From Penelope pileata (Eukaryota > Chordata > Aves > Galliformes > Cracidae), in assembly GCA_013396635.1 (NCBI GenBank), contig WBMW01003180.1, positions 134,927 through 198,926 on the forward strand: a DNA stretch of 64,000 nucleotides. The letters are read 5' to 3'. The translations under genes were made by a program, and so were the position numbers. The notes beneath the pieces are model-generated. The model did no database searches, was not told the DNA's origin, and saw nothing but the letters and a program-made list of their open reading frames with translations. This document shows positions 38,001 through 50,500 of this stretch, in pieces. How positions within the stretch are numbered: the first letter of the stretch is position 1; each line of letters opens with the position of its first letter.

Positions 38001-41000
38001 AGCCCCTGAAGCTCAGCTTTCTCCTTTGGTTCACATCAAGTGATGATTACCATTCGTTCTCCTCTTCTATAAATTTGCAAATCTTTATCAAAGACACTGA
38101 TTTTCATTCTGGTGTAACCTACCACATTCCATTTATCAACCTATTAAAAAAAGAAGGGTACAGTAATTTCTTATATGGATTAGGTGTCTCAGATAATTCC
38201 CAGATACCTCTTTTCATCTTTTGCAGATTTCTGTGCTCACCTGCAAGTTCTGCCTTGATCCCTTTTCTCTGCTTGGCTCCCGCACATGAAAAGGGAGAGT
38301 CGATTGCCCAAACACACATTCTTCACCAACAGTTTACATTAATGTCTCTCTGCTTATCCTGTAATTGCAGTGTATGTACTCTAGCTCTTTGCATTCATGT
38401 TTGTAGAAGTGGATCTATCTCATGTGTACCTGTTTTATCTATCATAGCACCAAGAAAACAGAGACACTTTGAAGTACACATTTGGAAAGTGTGTCGCCAA
38501 ACTGTTCATAAATATGCTGTTTTCATCCAAAAGTGAAAAGGCTGCCTTAGTCTTCAGAAATGTTGGGAGCACAGGGCATTCTATGGATACAATTGCCATA
38601 CATTTCAAGATCCAGATGATGGATCAAACTGTGAAAATTATTCTTATGTGTAACTTTTGGCCTTTCATTTACAGTTGATGCAGTTGTTTGGGGTACAAAA
38701 GAATCACCAGCAGTAACAGGTTTTGATCACACAATCAAGCTGTCATAATCATACAATAGCTCTACCATTTTGCAGTTTCCATTAACATGTCAGTCTCTGT
38801 CTCCAGTCTAAAAATATTGTCTAAACAGTAGTGCATTGAGTAACTACATTGAATAAATAGATAACAGCATTAAGTAACTGCTGAGGGTGAAAAAAATGGC
38901 TTTTATATAAAATGAGGGGATCAGCGCTCCCTTATATGCCTGGCTATATCATGCACTGCAGGGTGTCTGTGAAACAGTTCGGGATGGAAAGGTTCAATCC
39001 TGCAATGTGCTACATGCCCTGGCCACTCTCCCTAAGCACAGTCTTAATTTCAACCAAACTAAGCTTGGGGAATGTAAAGGAGGGAGGAATCCACTCTCTG
39101 AAACAGCCTGTGCACAGGCTCCCACTGGAGTCGGTGGTTGGGGATCAGATCAAAAGGGATTTAAGCTGTAGCTGAAAAACAGATGGGGAGTTGGTGAGGT
39201 GGAAGGAGAGGGTGAGCAATTACTGCAGACAGCTGGCAGGGCAGCAAGGCAGCTCTGACCATCAGCGGTGGAAGGGAGCAAGCAGAGAGCCAAGGGATGG
39301 CAGGCACCAGGGTCTGCACCAATCTGTGGGGAATAGGCACAAGAGGCTTGGGTTTTAGAGCAGAATATGAGGTTGCTAAAGCTGATGGTGGTCTGATAAC
39401 ACACACCTCATCATGCTGGTAGCAGGAACCTCAAAAATCAGTGATGCTCACTGGTAATGTGGAGATCCCGCTTGGGCAAGCAGGGAGGAATCCAGCAGCA
39501 TCCACAGCAGCCGGGCTTCTGCAGGGCTCTGGAAAAGTGCCCGGTGAGGAACGGGAGCTGCAAGAGCATGAAGTGTCCAGAGCGCAAATGAGTGATCAGC
39601 AGAGCATGCTTTAAAGAGAGGGAATTGGATTTGCAGAAAGGCAACTTGCCTTGTAGAAAACAAGATGCCAGCCAGAGCATCCTCCTGTCACCTGAGTACT
39701 GGGGCTTGCACAAGTGCCACCATTAGAGCTGATGTGTGAAGCACTGTGGGCAAAATCATGTGCAAGAACCTCCCTGTCCACGAGGAGCTGCCTGGGGCAT
39801 CAGCAGCTAGCCTTCTTGGGATGAGCTTTACGTCCCAACACCTGAAGTTGTTTTTGTACAAGTGGAGTTTCAGCATTCACTTTCATGAAGACAGTTTGGG
39901 ACCTTGTTGTAACAGAGGAAATCTTAAAAATGTCAAGTCAAAAGCTTCAGAATCTGTTCAAAAACTGACAATGTTTACTTGCATTTGATGGTATCATGGG
40001 GCTTGTGATGGTTTGGGCCATTTGGGATGGGCAGTGCAGCAGTGGGCAGGAGCTGAACAACCGCCTCTTGCAGTGCCCCTGGGGATGGTACTCAGTCACC
40101 TGCACAGTGCACATCTGCAAAGCAGCTTCTGTCTTTGGCCATATCCTGGGCAACACAGCAAGCTCTGCTTTTGAGTCAGTGGAAAGATGGTTTCCACTAT
40201 TCAAATATATTAACTTCAGCTAGCATGTCCTTTACTTGTATTTCTTCTGTTTTTCTCCTTATCTTTTTAATCAGGACTGTACATTCTATACAGTTAGGCT
40301 GTATTCAGTGTCAATGGCCCTACAGAGCAGAGAGTGCTTTCTGAAGACTGCTGTATCCCCTCTGAAGGAGAACTTGTGATGTGGTTGCCTGCAGTAGCAG
40401 ACCACACTCAGTGACCGTAGCAGTCCCCTCTGGCCCTGTCCACACCTTCCTCCCATGGTACAGCTTCATGCTGGGGTGTTTTATTTTTAAACAGAATGTC
40501 TGTGCAATGTTTAAAAGCTGCTGAAAAACCTATGAAACCACAGGTGGTGATCTGATCCGTGAAGTGGACTTCAGAAAATGCTTGCATCCCATCGTCTGAT
40601 CCACTAAACCAACTCAGCTAATTCCAGTCATGCAGCAGGAGTGGCAGAGCACTGTGACACTGCCAGAGCGTGAAGAGGTGTCCTTTTGTCTAGTAAAAGG
40701 ATGTGCCACAGCTAGGGAGAATAAGGAGAGAGGTACCTATTGCAGTTATGGTATAGTAAATGTTGACTCAAAAACTTCAGCAAAACCAAGCCAAACTCTT
40801 CAAGCTTCTGGCTTCATACGGCTGCTTTTGATAAAGCTCTGTAGAACTGCAGGTTCCAAACACAGCTATTTCCATTCTAACTAAGATTTTTACTGGCTGA
40901 AACTCACCATATAAATCTAGATGTTTGGTTACATGTTATTTTAGCATTCTGCAGTAAAAATAATTTTTTGGAAATAAATTAAACAAAACCAACCCCACGA

Positions 41001-42881
41001 GTCTAAATTACTAATGGTTTGTGCCAGTACAATTGCTAAAAACAGTACAATTAATCCAATTTTCAGCAGTTGTATGCCATGAAGCAAAGCATATATTCTA
41101 AGTTGTAAAATCCTTTTCAGTGGTATAAAAATTAAACTTAAGCAAATTTTCTTTTGTGCCACCTTGAAGTAGAAATATTTATTTTACATTAAAACAGCTA
41201 AACTCAACATTGGAGGTTTTTTGATCCATAGCTTAATTTTTTTTCTAAATACTAATGTCTGTTACTTTTCATATGCAGCATGTGGAACTTGTTAATTAAA
41301 AGCTACTTCCTTGTGTTAGGTCTTGATCATGTTCCAGAGTCTCATACTTAATGTGCTATTAAAATCACTCTTTGACAGCCCAAACTTGGGAGGCACTGAA
41401 TACCATCAACTCCCCATGAACTTTCCAGGTCACTTTGCACTTTGGAGGTTTTCTGTGGGTTAAGAGTCAGGCTGGACTGCTGTGATTGATCCAGCTGACC
41501 AAACATCTATCCCCTGGCTCTGCACACTCCCCAGAGCCTCAAGTCTGGTGCTGTACCCTCACCAAAATTAAATTTTGAGTAGTTAAGAGCAGGCCTAGAA
41601 TACATACGTTAGCCATGCTTACCTGATGGCTCATTGCTTTTGCTCATGAGCTTCTAAAGGAAGAAGTGCAGATGCTGAACTCAGAGCTCAGAGTTTTCTC
41701 AAACGAAAGTATTATCAACAGTGAAGGAAAACTTTGGAGGAAACAGGATGCAGAGAAAAGCAGTTCCCTTACCCATCTCCATCAGTAGCTTGAGGAGATT
41801 TATTCCCTTTCCTGACATCACCTTGATTCCTCTGCCCACACACAGATCCCCAGTGACTGACCCTCCTCTGCAGAGACAGAGACTCTCTTGTCAGAACATC
41901 TTGTCATTGACAATTAAAATATAAGTCCTAACTGCACAAACTGATGGAGGAAACCCAGCATTACCGGGCTCCCAAGATTGTTCTATGCTACCACTGACTT
42001 TTCAGTGCTCTCCTCAAATCTTTTCCTTCCAAACAGCCCAAGATTCTGCCAGAGACAGAGGCCACCACAAGCATTAGACAGCCAGGTCAGTGTATGGCAT
42101 TCCCAGACCTTGTCAGAGCAGCTTTAGTGCGCTGAACATCCAGCTGAGTCCTTGCATAAAATTCACCACAGAAATCATCCCATCAATTCCTCCATGGAGA
42201 GCAATATCTTCCTAGGGAGAGCACAGTCAGTGTTTTAAGGTTTCTATACTTGATTTAAAGCCTTCAAGTGATGCAGTCTACTACATTACTTTCATGAGCC
42301 TTTCTAAAGATTAACTGCCCACATCATTAAAATGCTCATAGGTGTTGTTCTAGAAACTTTCATCCTCCTGTTTCTTTATTTCCGAGGGCTCAACTCCACA
42401 ATCGTATTGTGTTTTTTGGGTATTTTTCTACACTGCTTCCTTGTCATTTAAAAAAGGAAAATGAAGCAGTTCTTGATCTCATGCTGGTTACACTTCTATT
42501 TATCCCAACAGATTCTCATTTTTAGTCTTCACTGCTGACTCTCAGTCATTCTCCATTCTCCTCCTTCCTCCCCTGCCCAGCTTTGTCTTATCATTCCAAT
42601 TTTCACCTTCCTTGTTTCTGCTGAGAACTCAGTGGTTGGGGTGCTCTCACCCTCAGCTTCCATACTGAGCTTACAAACATTATCACTGACATGGTGAGCT
42701 CTCGATGTGCAGACATCTGAAATGGGTTCTCCAGCCCTACCTCGTACAGCTGCTCCTCCTGCATGGTCCAGTTGTCTCTTTGGCTTGAGAAGTGCGGCTG
42801 ACACTCTGCAACCTGGGCATAGGGCCCTCAGGAGTAAGGAGAATTGGATTCATTTTCTGTTCCTCTACTACTTAATAAAAA
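35001..42881. other. Intergenic sequence, no gene recognised
   Basis: Unique DNA with alternating GC-moderate (36.2-37.8, 38.9-40.2 kb) and AT-rich (40.9-41.4 kb) parts. A 16-bp palindrome (AGCCTGTGCACAGGCT at 39105-39120) is near chance expectation. Many short overlapping frames occur on both strands, none with recognisable domains. Confidence 0.5.
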
Positions 42882-43495
42882 ACAGCAAGTTGAATGTGAG
42901 TCAGCATTGTGCCCTGGCAGCCAAAAGGGCCAATCATACCCTGAGTTGCACCAGCACTGCCAACTGCACGAGAGGAGAGATTGTCCCCTCTGCTCTGCGC
43001 TGTGTGTTCTCACCTCAAGCACCATGGGCACTTCTGGGTGCCACAATGTAAGGACATAAAGCTAGTAAAGAGCATCCAAAGGAGGGCTACAATGATAGTA
43101 AAGGATCTGGAGGGCAAGATGTATGAGGAGTGGCTGACATCCCTTGATTTGTTCAGCCCAGAGCAGTGGAGACTGAGGGGAGGCCTCATGGCGGCCTACA
43201 GCTTCCTCACGAGGGGAGCGGAGGGGCAGCGCTGAGCTCTGCTCTCTGGTGACAGCGACAGGGCCCGAGGGAACGGCATGGAACTGTGTCAGGGGAGGGC
43301 CAGGTGGGGGTTAGGAAAAGGTTCTTCACCAGAGGGCAGTGGGCACGGCCCCAAGCTGCCAGAGTTCAAGGAGCATTTGGACAGTGCTCTCAGACATCGG
43401 GTTTGGATTTTGGGTGGTCCTGTGTGGAGCCAGGACTTGGACTCAATGATACTCATGGGTCTCTTCCAACTCAGGATATTCTATGATTCTATGAT
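42882..43495 (+). mobile_element. CR1 LINE, well-preserved 3' fragment with intact terminal repeat
   Basis: Distal ORF2 and 3' UTR of a CR1 copy. Words include GTGAGTCAGCATTGTGCCCT, GGCAGCCAAAAGGGCCAA, AAGAGCATCCAAAGGAGGGC, CTGGAGGGCAAGATGTATGA, GAGGGGAGGCCTCATGGCGG, CCTCACGAGGGGAGCGGAGG, GTTCTTCACCAGAGGGCAGT, GGTGGTCCTGTGTGGAGCCA and a final GATATTCTATGATTCTATGAT. Compared with my memory of the consensus it has a few short deletions in the central part. It is 5'-truncated and not mobile by itself. Frames at 42707-43502 on plus are fragments of it and not host genes. Confidence 0.95.
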
Positions 43496-43940
43496 AAAAT
43501 AAGAAACAGTGAAGCAGAAATTCAGGCCTGGGTCTCAAATCTCTCCCTACATGGGTAAACAGCTTCCCCTCTAAAAAAAAATCTTCTGTGATTAACGCTA
43601 ATTTGCAGGTAATCTCTATGCATACTGAGGATTGAAGTAAAGATTCTGTGCAATTTGAGGAGAGGGATGTCAACAAGTGTCTAAAACACACCACTTTGCC
43701 TTCCCATCTTGTCCCTGCCTCCCCCAGCTTCTGAGCTGCTCAGCTGGGCTTATCTGGGGACTCACGAAGCTGGAGGACCAGGACTGAGGTGCAGATGATG
43801 GGAAGGTGACTCTGCATGCACTGGTCATCGGCAGCCATCGCTAGGACCTGGAGGGACAATGGCCACTGACTTCCATGCAGCACAGTGTAGGAATTCAGCA
43901 GAAATGAACTTTTTTGAGGCAAATCTGATCTGCGGGTGAG

Positions 43941-44033
43941 TGCTAAAGGTCAGAATGCTGGCAGGGAAAATCTATAGAGAAGCATAAAGGAGCTTTTCTG
44001 CGGAAGTGCTCTTGGATAAATATACTTAGTTCT
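43941..44033. repeat. Direct repeat, copy 1 of about 93 bp
   Basis: It starts TGCTAAAGGTC and contains CATAAAGGAGCTTTTCTGCG and TCTTGGATAAA. It aligns almost without gaps to 44440-44533, with about 79% identity over the first 80 bases by eye. This is either an old local duplication or two copies of an unrecognised dispersed element. Confidence 0.85.
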
Positions 44034-44439
44034 GAGGAAATGCCAGAGTAGGCAGCGAGGGGATTGATAGCCATCCAGCTCACTGGGCAGGAGGCAGCAG
44101 CACCCACACAGGGCACCTTGCTGCATACCTCCCCAGATAAAAGCAACAAGCAGGGCTCAAAAATGCTGCCTGAAACCCTGGGACCATCAGGGACATGCTA
44201 ATGGTGAGCTCTAAGCACAGGCTCGGTTCCTGCCAGACAGTGAGCACGTGCCATCAGATAACAACGCTGTTTGCTTGCTACTGAACTGTGCTGGCCTCAA
44301 ACCCCACTCCTAGTTCCCAGTAGACCTTGGTGTCACCCAAAACCTTGTTTCTATAAAAATAAAATAGTTATCAAGATGTATTACATAGGGCAGGTAAAAG
44401 ATTAATGCTATTGTTTTTACCAAACAAATAGCCATGCAT

Positions 44440-44533
44440 TGCTAAAGGTCTGTAAACTGGCAAAGAAAAAGTACAGCTACTCATAAAGAAGCTTTTCTGT
44501 GAAAGTGTTCTTGGATAAACAAACAGGAGTTCT
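44440..44533. repeat. Direct repeat, copy 2 of about 94 bp
   Basis: It starts TGCTAAAGGTC and contains CATAAAGAAGCTTTTCTGTG and TCTTGGATAAA. It is the partner of 43941-44033, in the same orientation about 500 bp away. Read on the minus strand both copies share a short peptide-like pattern (YPR.L.QKS.FM....FSLP), but copy 1 then meets a stop. Confidence 0.85.
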
Positions 44534-47500
44534 TGTAAACACTGTGTACTCTCCAGATGTAAATATTCAGAAGGTGTGTTCAAAACGCCTGAGATGGTTC
44601 CAGCTCAGCATTTTATTAATAGGAGATGATGAATTTTTGGTCAGCTATTAAGTACAGCTTAATGCGAAAAAGTGTTTGTTTGCCTAACAAGACTTACTGC
44701 TTACACCAGACTGCCTCCAAGGTTTTGATAAGAGTAAAAGATACTTCGGATGTTAGCAAACACCTTGTGCAATATAGGGAGATTAGATAGGGAACAGGTT
44801 GCCGAATACAGGCTAGAACAGAGACTGTGGGGGGTTTACAGAGTTCAAACTGAGGTAAAACAGGTTTGGTTCGGGGATACTTTTCTGTATCGTGACAAAA
44901 TTGAAGGCTAGCAGCTAATTTTCTCTTTTTTTTCCCTTTCGACTACAGTCGTTACTCAAGCCTGAGCTGTTTGAACCCAGTGTCTGTATTTTCTGTGCTA
45001 GAATGAAGGATGGATCGTTTGTTCTCAGGACAGTAACACCACTGGGCTTGGTGGGGATGGGATATGATGTCCCAGCTGAGCAGGCCTGGGACACAGGTTC
45101 AGGAGCTCTACTCTGCTCCACGAGTGCAGGGGAGCAGCCACCACCCAAAGGCTGGCATCCTCACCACGGCCCAGCAGGGAGTTTCAGGAGGAGATGCTGC
45201 ACTGTGTGCAGCCAGGCAGACCCAGCTTATTAAACTTGGCAGTATTTTTCCTAGCTTGTCCTCAGAGTGCTTATTACTGTTGCTCCAAGAACACTGCCAT
45301 CCTCCTTCCATGCAAGTTGGACAGAAAGCACCTGCTGGGGTCAAGCAGTTCACCTCCCTCCTGCTTTGGAAGTACTCCTACTGTACTCTTTCTGGCTATT
45401 ATTTTTTACCCGAGAATAACTAAATCTCCAAGCAGCAAGGCTTGATTGAAGCCCACTGCTTCATCAGGCTAGGAGAGCTCACTGCTGGGTTTGACCATCC
45501 TGTATGCTCTCAGCACAAAAATGGGAGCTTGGGTGGAACTGAGATGGAGATTGTGCAAAAATAACAGGATGTGGTTGGACTCCAGCTGTGAACAAAGCCC
45601 TGTGAAGGCCCTGTGCCTTCCCACAGCACATCCCCATCCCATGCCACAGTGCTACCACCAACAAGACATAGGAGGATGCAGAAGTTTGTCCTCCTCCCCA
45701 TGGCGATACAGTGCCGTGAAATGTCTGAGGTTCAGAAACAAGACAGGATGACACCTCCCAACTCCACCACTGTGGCTGTGCCAGAGATTGCTGCTGTTTG
45801 GCATCCCCACAACATACACAGCAGCAGGTCCCTGATCCCCCATCAGAGTTGTGAAAGGAGACCCGTAATCCGCTCCATGTAGCACATGTGTGGTCAGAGG
45901 TGCATTGAGCACAGCTGAGCTGTGGTCATCCCTGCTGCGTACTGCAGCAAACCTGGGTGGCCCTGGGACACATGCGGCTTCTGCAAAGAACACATATCCA
46001 TCAGGAAAGGCCTAAGAGCAATTCCTAAGAGCACCCTAAGAGCATGACAGTTGTGTGACCTTCCACTCCTAGGACAAGCTGCCTTCTTCCATCTCCCTAT
46101 AGATAGGAATCCCTGGGGATATCAGCCCAGTCTCTCCTCCCCTCCTCCTCCCCAGAAAGCTGGCAGAGAGTGCAGCCTCCAGCCTTTTATCCTAAGCAGG
46201 GGTGTATTCCAAAAATGGTCTCATCTCCCTTGGGACCTGTCCTGGAGGTACCTGCCTGCAGCAGACTGAATTGCCCCTCAGCCTGAAGCACATAGCCTAA
46301 AGCAGACAGCATGAGCCACCTCCCTCCTATTTTTTCCGCTGGATCGTATATTGGTAAACACCAGACATCCCTCATTATACTACTTTAAATCATAGCATGC
46401 AAGATTTTTTAGTTTATTGACTGCTGCCACAAATCCTTTATATACTGTGGCATTAGAGGCAGTTTTTGGCTCATTCTTCACTTCTTTATGTTTAGAGCAG
46501 AGAAACAAAGGAAGGGGAGGGTGGAGTAATCTTTACACTGTCTATTTAAAGGCAGAGATGGCTGCATGCAAACCAAAGCACAGAGCAATGGGAATTACAT
46601 GGCTGGAGAAAACAGCTGGACGGATGTCTTCTATGATGATCTTTTTCCTAATGGGTAGAGAAGAAGAGGTGCAGAATTTGCACATCATGCAAAGTACAAA
46701 AATTGTCTAGAATGTACTAATGAGAATTAAATTCTGGTAGTTGTTCTCAGATGTCATCTGAGAAACTGAAGTGGTGAGTCCCAGAAATAGGTTGCCAGCT
46801 GTCTCTGGTCATATTCTTCATACAAGAATGCTAACAGCTCCCCCTCCTATTCGCCCAGGGACAAGCCCTGCTGTCGTGTAAATCCATGCAGGCCTCCAGC
46901 TTCTCCAGAACTGCACAGCTGTAAAAGGAATCTCACAGTTTTATTAAAGGCTGAGAAAAAACACTTGGCACTGCTGCCTGCTGTCAGCTACCACCTTTCT
47001 GGGAAGTGCTGGCAGCCCAGCCCAGCTTGCAGCATCTTGCCCCTGCAGCAGGCTCTGTACAGGCACACTCTTGGGTGCCCAAGGGGTTGGGTGTAAGCCC
47101 CCCATTACTTGCAGCTGTGTTATCCCCTGTGCTTGCTTTCTCCCTGGGTGGTGCATACTCTCCCTGCTGCTCTGCTCAGCTTTGCTGTTGTGTGGGGAAT
47201 CCCATCTCAGGCTGGTGGAGCACAGACCTCACAGCCACCTTCCTTGCATCACCCAGCAAAACAGCCAGGGCTGTCCTGAGGTGCATCATGCATCTCACAC
47301 ATCTGCGTGTGAGAAGGGTACCCCCAAAAGCTCCCTCCTTCTATATGGTGATGACATTGGCTCAATACTCACTGAGACGAGCCACGTATTTAATTTTGGA
47401 AGAGAATATGCTGAACTGATTGTCTCATGAACAGCATTTGATCTTACAGGCTTACAGATGTTGCCACAATAATTGTACCTCTGGTCTGAAAACTGCCTAA

Positions 47501-50500
47501 CTGGAATACTCCCTGCTATCTCAGTCCTAGTCCTTCTATGTGTACAAATGGATAATGTTCAATTTTACTTTATGCTTAACAGTTATTGGAAAAAATCCAT
47601 TTTTCTCTCCTGTAGTTTTATCAACTGTTTCTTCTTCATATCTTATGTCTAAAGAATTTGCCATCTGTGAATACCCACTTGCCCTCTGCTCTTCTCTGGT
47701 ACCCAGTCTCTTTGTGACCTGAGCAAGGAGCATTGCAGCATAAGGAAGCACACCAGTTGTTGGAACAGATTTGAAAGGTCCTACATGTTGTTTCTATTGG
47801 GAAGAGAATGACGCAGACAAGGATTTATTTTATTTTCTGCTGTAATCCTGTTTATTCAAAGGATACGTATAAAGCCGTGCTTTGAATGGACTCGAGCCCC
47901 AGGCAATGGTTTCTTTGCTTATTTACCCAGTGACTGCCCTGGCCCCCAAGACACCCCAAAGCATGTCTTGCCAATGTCCCTCAAAGACATCCGCTCTCAC
48001 CCACAGCCCTTGCCTGCTTCCCTGCCCACTCCCTTCTGGTTTCCATTCCTTGTCCTATCAACATATATAACCCTGTCACCACACAGGTTTGCCCGAGGTC
48101 AGCTGCCTGGGCAGCCCTTTCCACCAGCCCAGCACCCAGCCTTGGTGGTGGCTCCCGGCATTTCAGCTGCCCATAAGGCAAGAGCTGCTTCAGTCTCATG
48201 TTGAGCTTGAATCAAAACTTGTCACACCCACCAGGAGCAATGAGGCTTCTCCTAGGTTATCAGTTAAAAAAAACATTAGCTCTGTTGTACCATTCACCTG
48301 TTTCCCTGATGGCTTTTGGCTGCACTTGCCAGAGTTTTGCCAGAGCCCTAATGAAGTCCTCAATACTTCAGTATTTATGGCAGAGGGGACAGCCTGAAAC
48401 ACTGGCTGCTGTGTCTGCTTCCCTGGCATCAGGCTGACATTTTTAGAGGCAGCGAAGAAGGCGTGCACTAAGCAAGCTGTGTACAACAAGGAGAAAACAT
48501 TTCTTTGATAAAAACCTTTAGCAAATGGGAACTGGAGGAAACGTTGCCTAGATGTTCTTTTGAAAGTGGAAATTGCTGCCACCTAAAATTAAATTACAGA
48601 AAGCTGGACAAAGAAAGATAGCAAACCACATGCCAGACAAACTGCGACTCAGCTAATACATTGCTTTCTAAATATAAAAACAACCTACTGCTTCCACTGA
48701 CAGTTCGGCGCACAAGCAAGAATGGAGGGATGTACAACACCAGCACGAGCAGAGGCTGCAGAAGAACATACAAATTTTATTTATGGAACAATGCTAGGAA
48801 GACAGGAAAGATGCATTCAAAGAAGAGGAGAAGTAGCACAGAGGTTGCTTAGCTGAGCCCATGTAGCAGCAGCGGCTGTCCAAACCCACAGCTGACATCA
48901 GGACTTATACCCTATTCCCCATGGGATGTCTTTCCTTGTTCTTTCAACTAGCTGCTTATAAGCACGTAGAAAAATAATGCACATATGCCACAGCAGTAGC
49001 TTCTGAGTTGCTTGGCCACAAAGACAACATTCGGCTCTCTCTGAAGTTACCCTGAATCCCCTTTGTGGAGAAAAGAAGGATACAAAATGTTCAGATGTTC
49101 ATACCCTTCGCTGTCATACTCAGCTCATTTAGCACTGCAGATAACAAATAACCTTCTTCAGTCTCCACCAATGTCAAGTATAGGACACCCTGCAGATTGA
49201 CAGGTTTCTTATTTTATTCCAATTCCCCAGTCTCATTCAGTCAGAGAGTAAAACAGTGAGGAGAAGAAAGGAGCAGATAATTTTCTTACTCTTAGTTCTG
49301 TAACCTCAATTTCTCATCTGGCCAGCCCCACCAGAATGCCATTCCTACAGTGGGCTTCTCATTGCTTTTTGAATTATAATAAAATCAATTCACTTGTGTA
49401 TGAAGTTATTTTTAGATATCATTTAACAAAATTAAAGTCATCTGTAACACTTCTTTGTAGTTGAATTATATAAAAAAAACCAGCATTGTTGGAGACCATG
49501 ATTCACAGATCCGAACTTCACATATAAAATCCAATCAATAATGTAAAATCTTACAGAATTACATCCTTTTTTGCTTGAAATTTAAAGCAAAATTTCATGT
49601 CTTGGGAGACCTTGAAGGTCTTTGATTAGCTACAGGTATGTCAATGCAAAGTGCAGTCCTTTTCCTAGAAGAAAAAAATGGATTCACTTTGGCCAGCCAT
49701 TCAGGAACTACCAGATTCCACCCTCATGCTGCTTCAGCACTATCATGCTTTCTCCTCCAAGCTTCATCTCTCAACAAATTTTCAGTGCTGTGCTCTCAGA
49801 CTGAGAACCAGAAGGATTCTCATTAGTCATCAGCTCCAGCAGCTAAAGTCAGGTTAAACTGAAAATGGGAACCAAGGGCATTAAGGGAGCTGGGAGTAGC
49901 CCTACTTTGTAATGTGCGTTCTTTACAAAGTAAGGGAATAAATTAAAATAGATTTTTACATGGTGCTGAATTTTAACATTATAAAAATTACTAGTTCACA
50001 AAACCTAAGCTAAGGAGGGCCCTTTGACACATCTCTATGTCAGCAAAGCACGAAAACACAGATTACTGTGAAGATGGAGAAAGCTGAATATGGAAACTTT
50101 TCCCACACCTGCACTTTGGTGGCTGTCTGCTCACAGATGGGTTCTGCCCGTGGCAGGGTCTCAGTGAGGCCACTTGGGCTGGGGGAGAGAGGAAACACAA
50201 CAGCCTCCTGAACATTCATCTCTCTAAATTCCAGGAAAGTGTTGATACCTGACACAGTTTAATGTTGCAAAAATGTTGAGAAATAATTTTGATTAATTAC
50301 ATAGCTCCTGCATTTTGAGGCTCAGCATTGCATAACCTGTCTGGGCTAGGAATATTTTGGAAGATCACGACAGATAACTTTCAGCATCAGTTTTGACAGA
50401 GCAGAAATAAAAAAAAATCTGCCGCACTGGCTTTCTAGAACATTTTCTAACTAACAAACCTGAAAAGGACGAGTTTGGTTTCATGGCTACTTTCAGCAGC

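Noticed and set aside
39105..39120. 16-bp perfect palindrome AGCCTGTGCACAGGCT
   Set aside because: About one such palindrome is expected by chance in 64 kb.
42707..43502. Several overlapping plus and minus frames
   Set aside because: From 42882 onward this is CR1 LINE sequence; the frames carry its decayed ORF2 tail.
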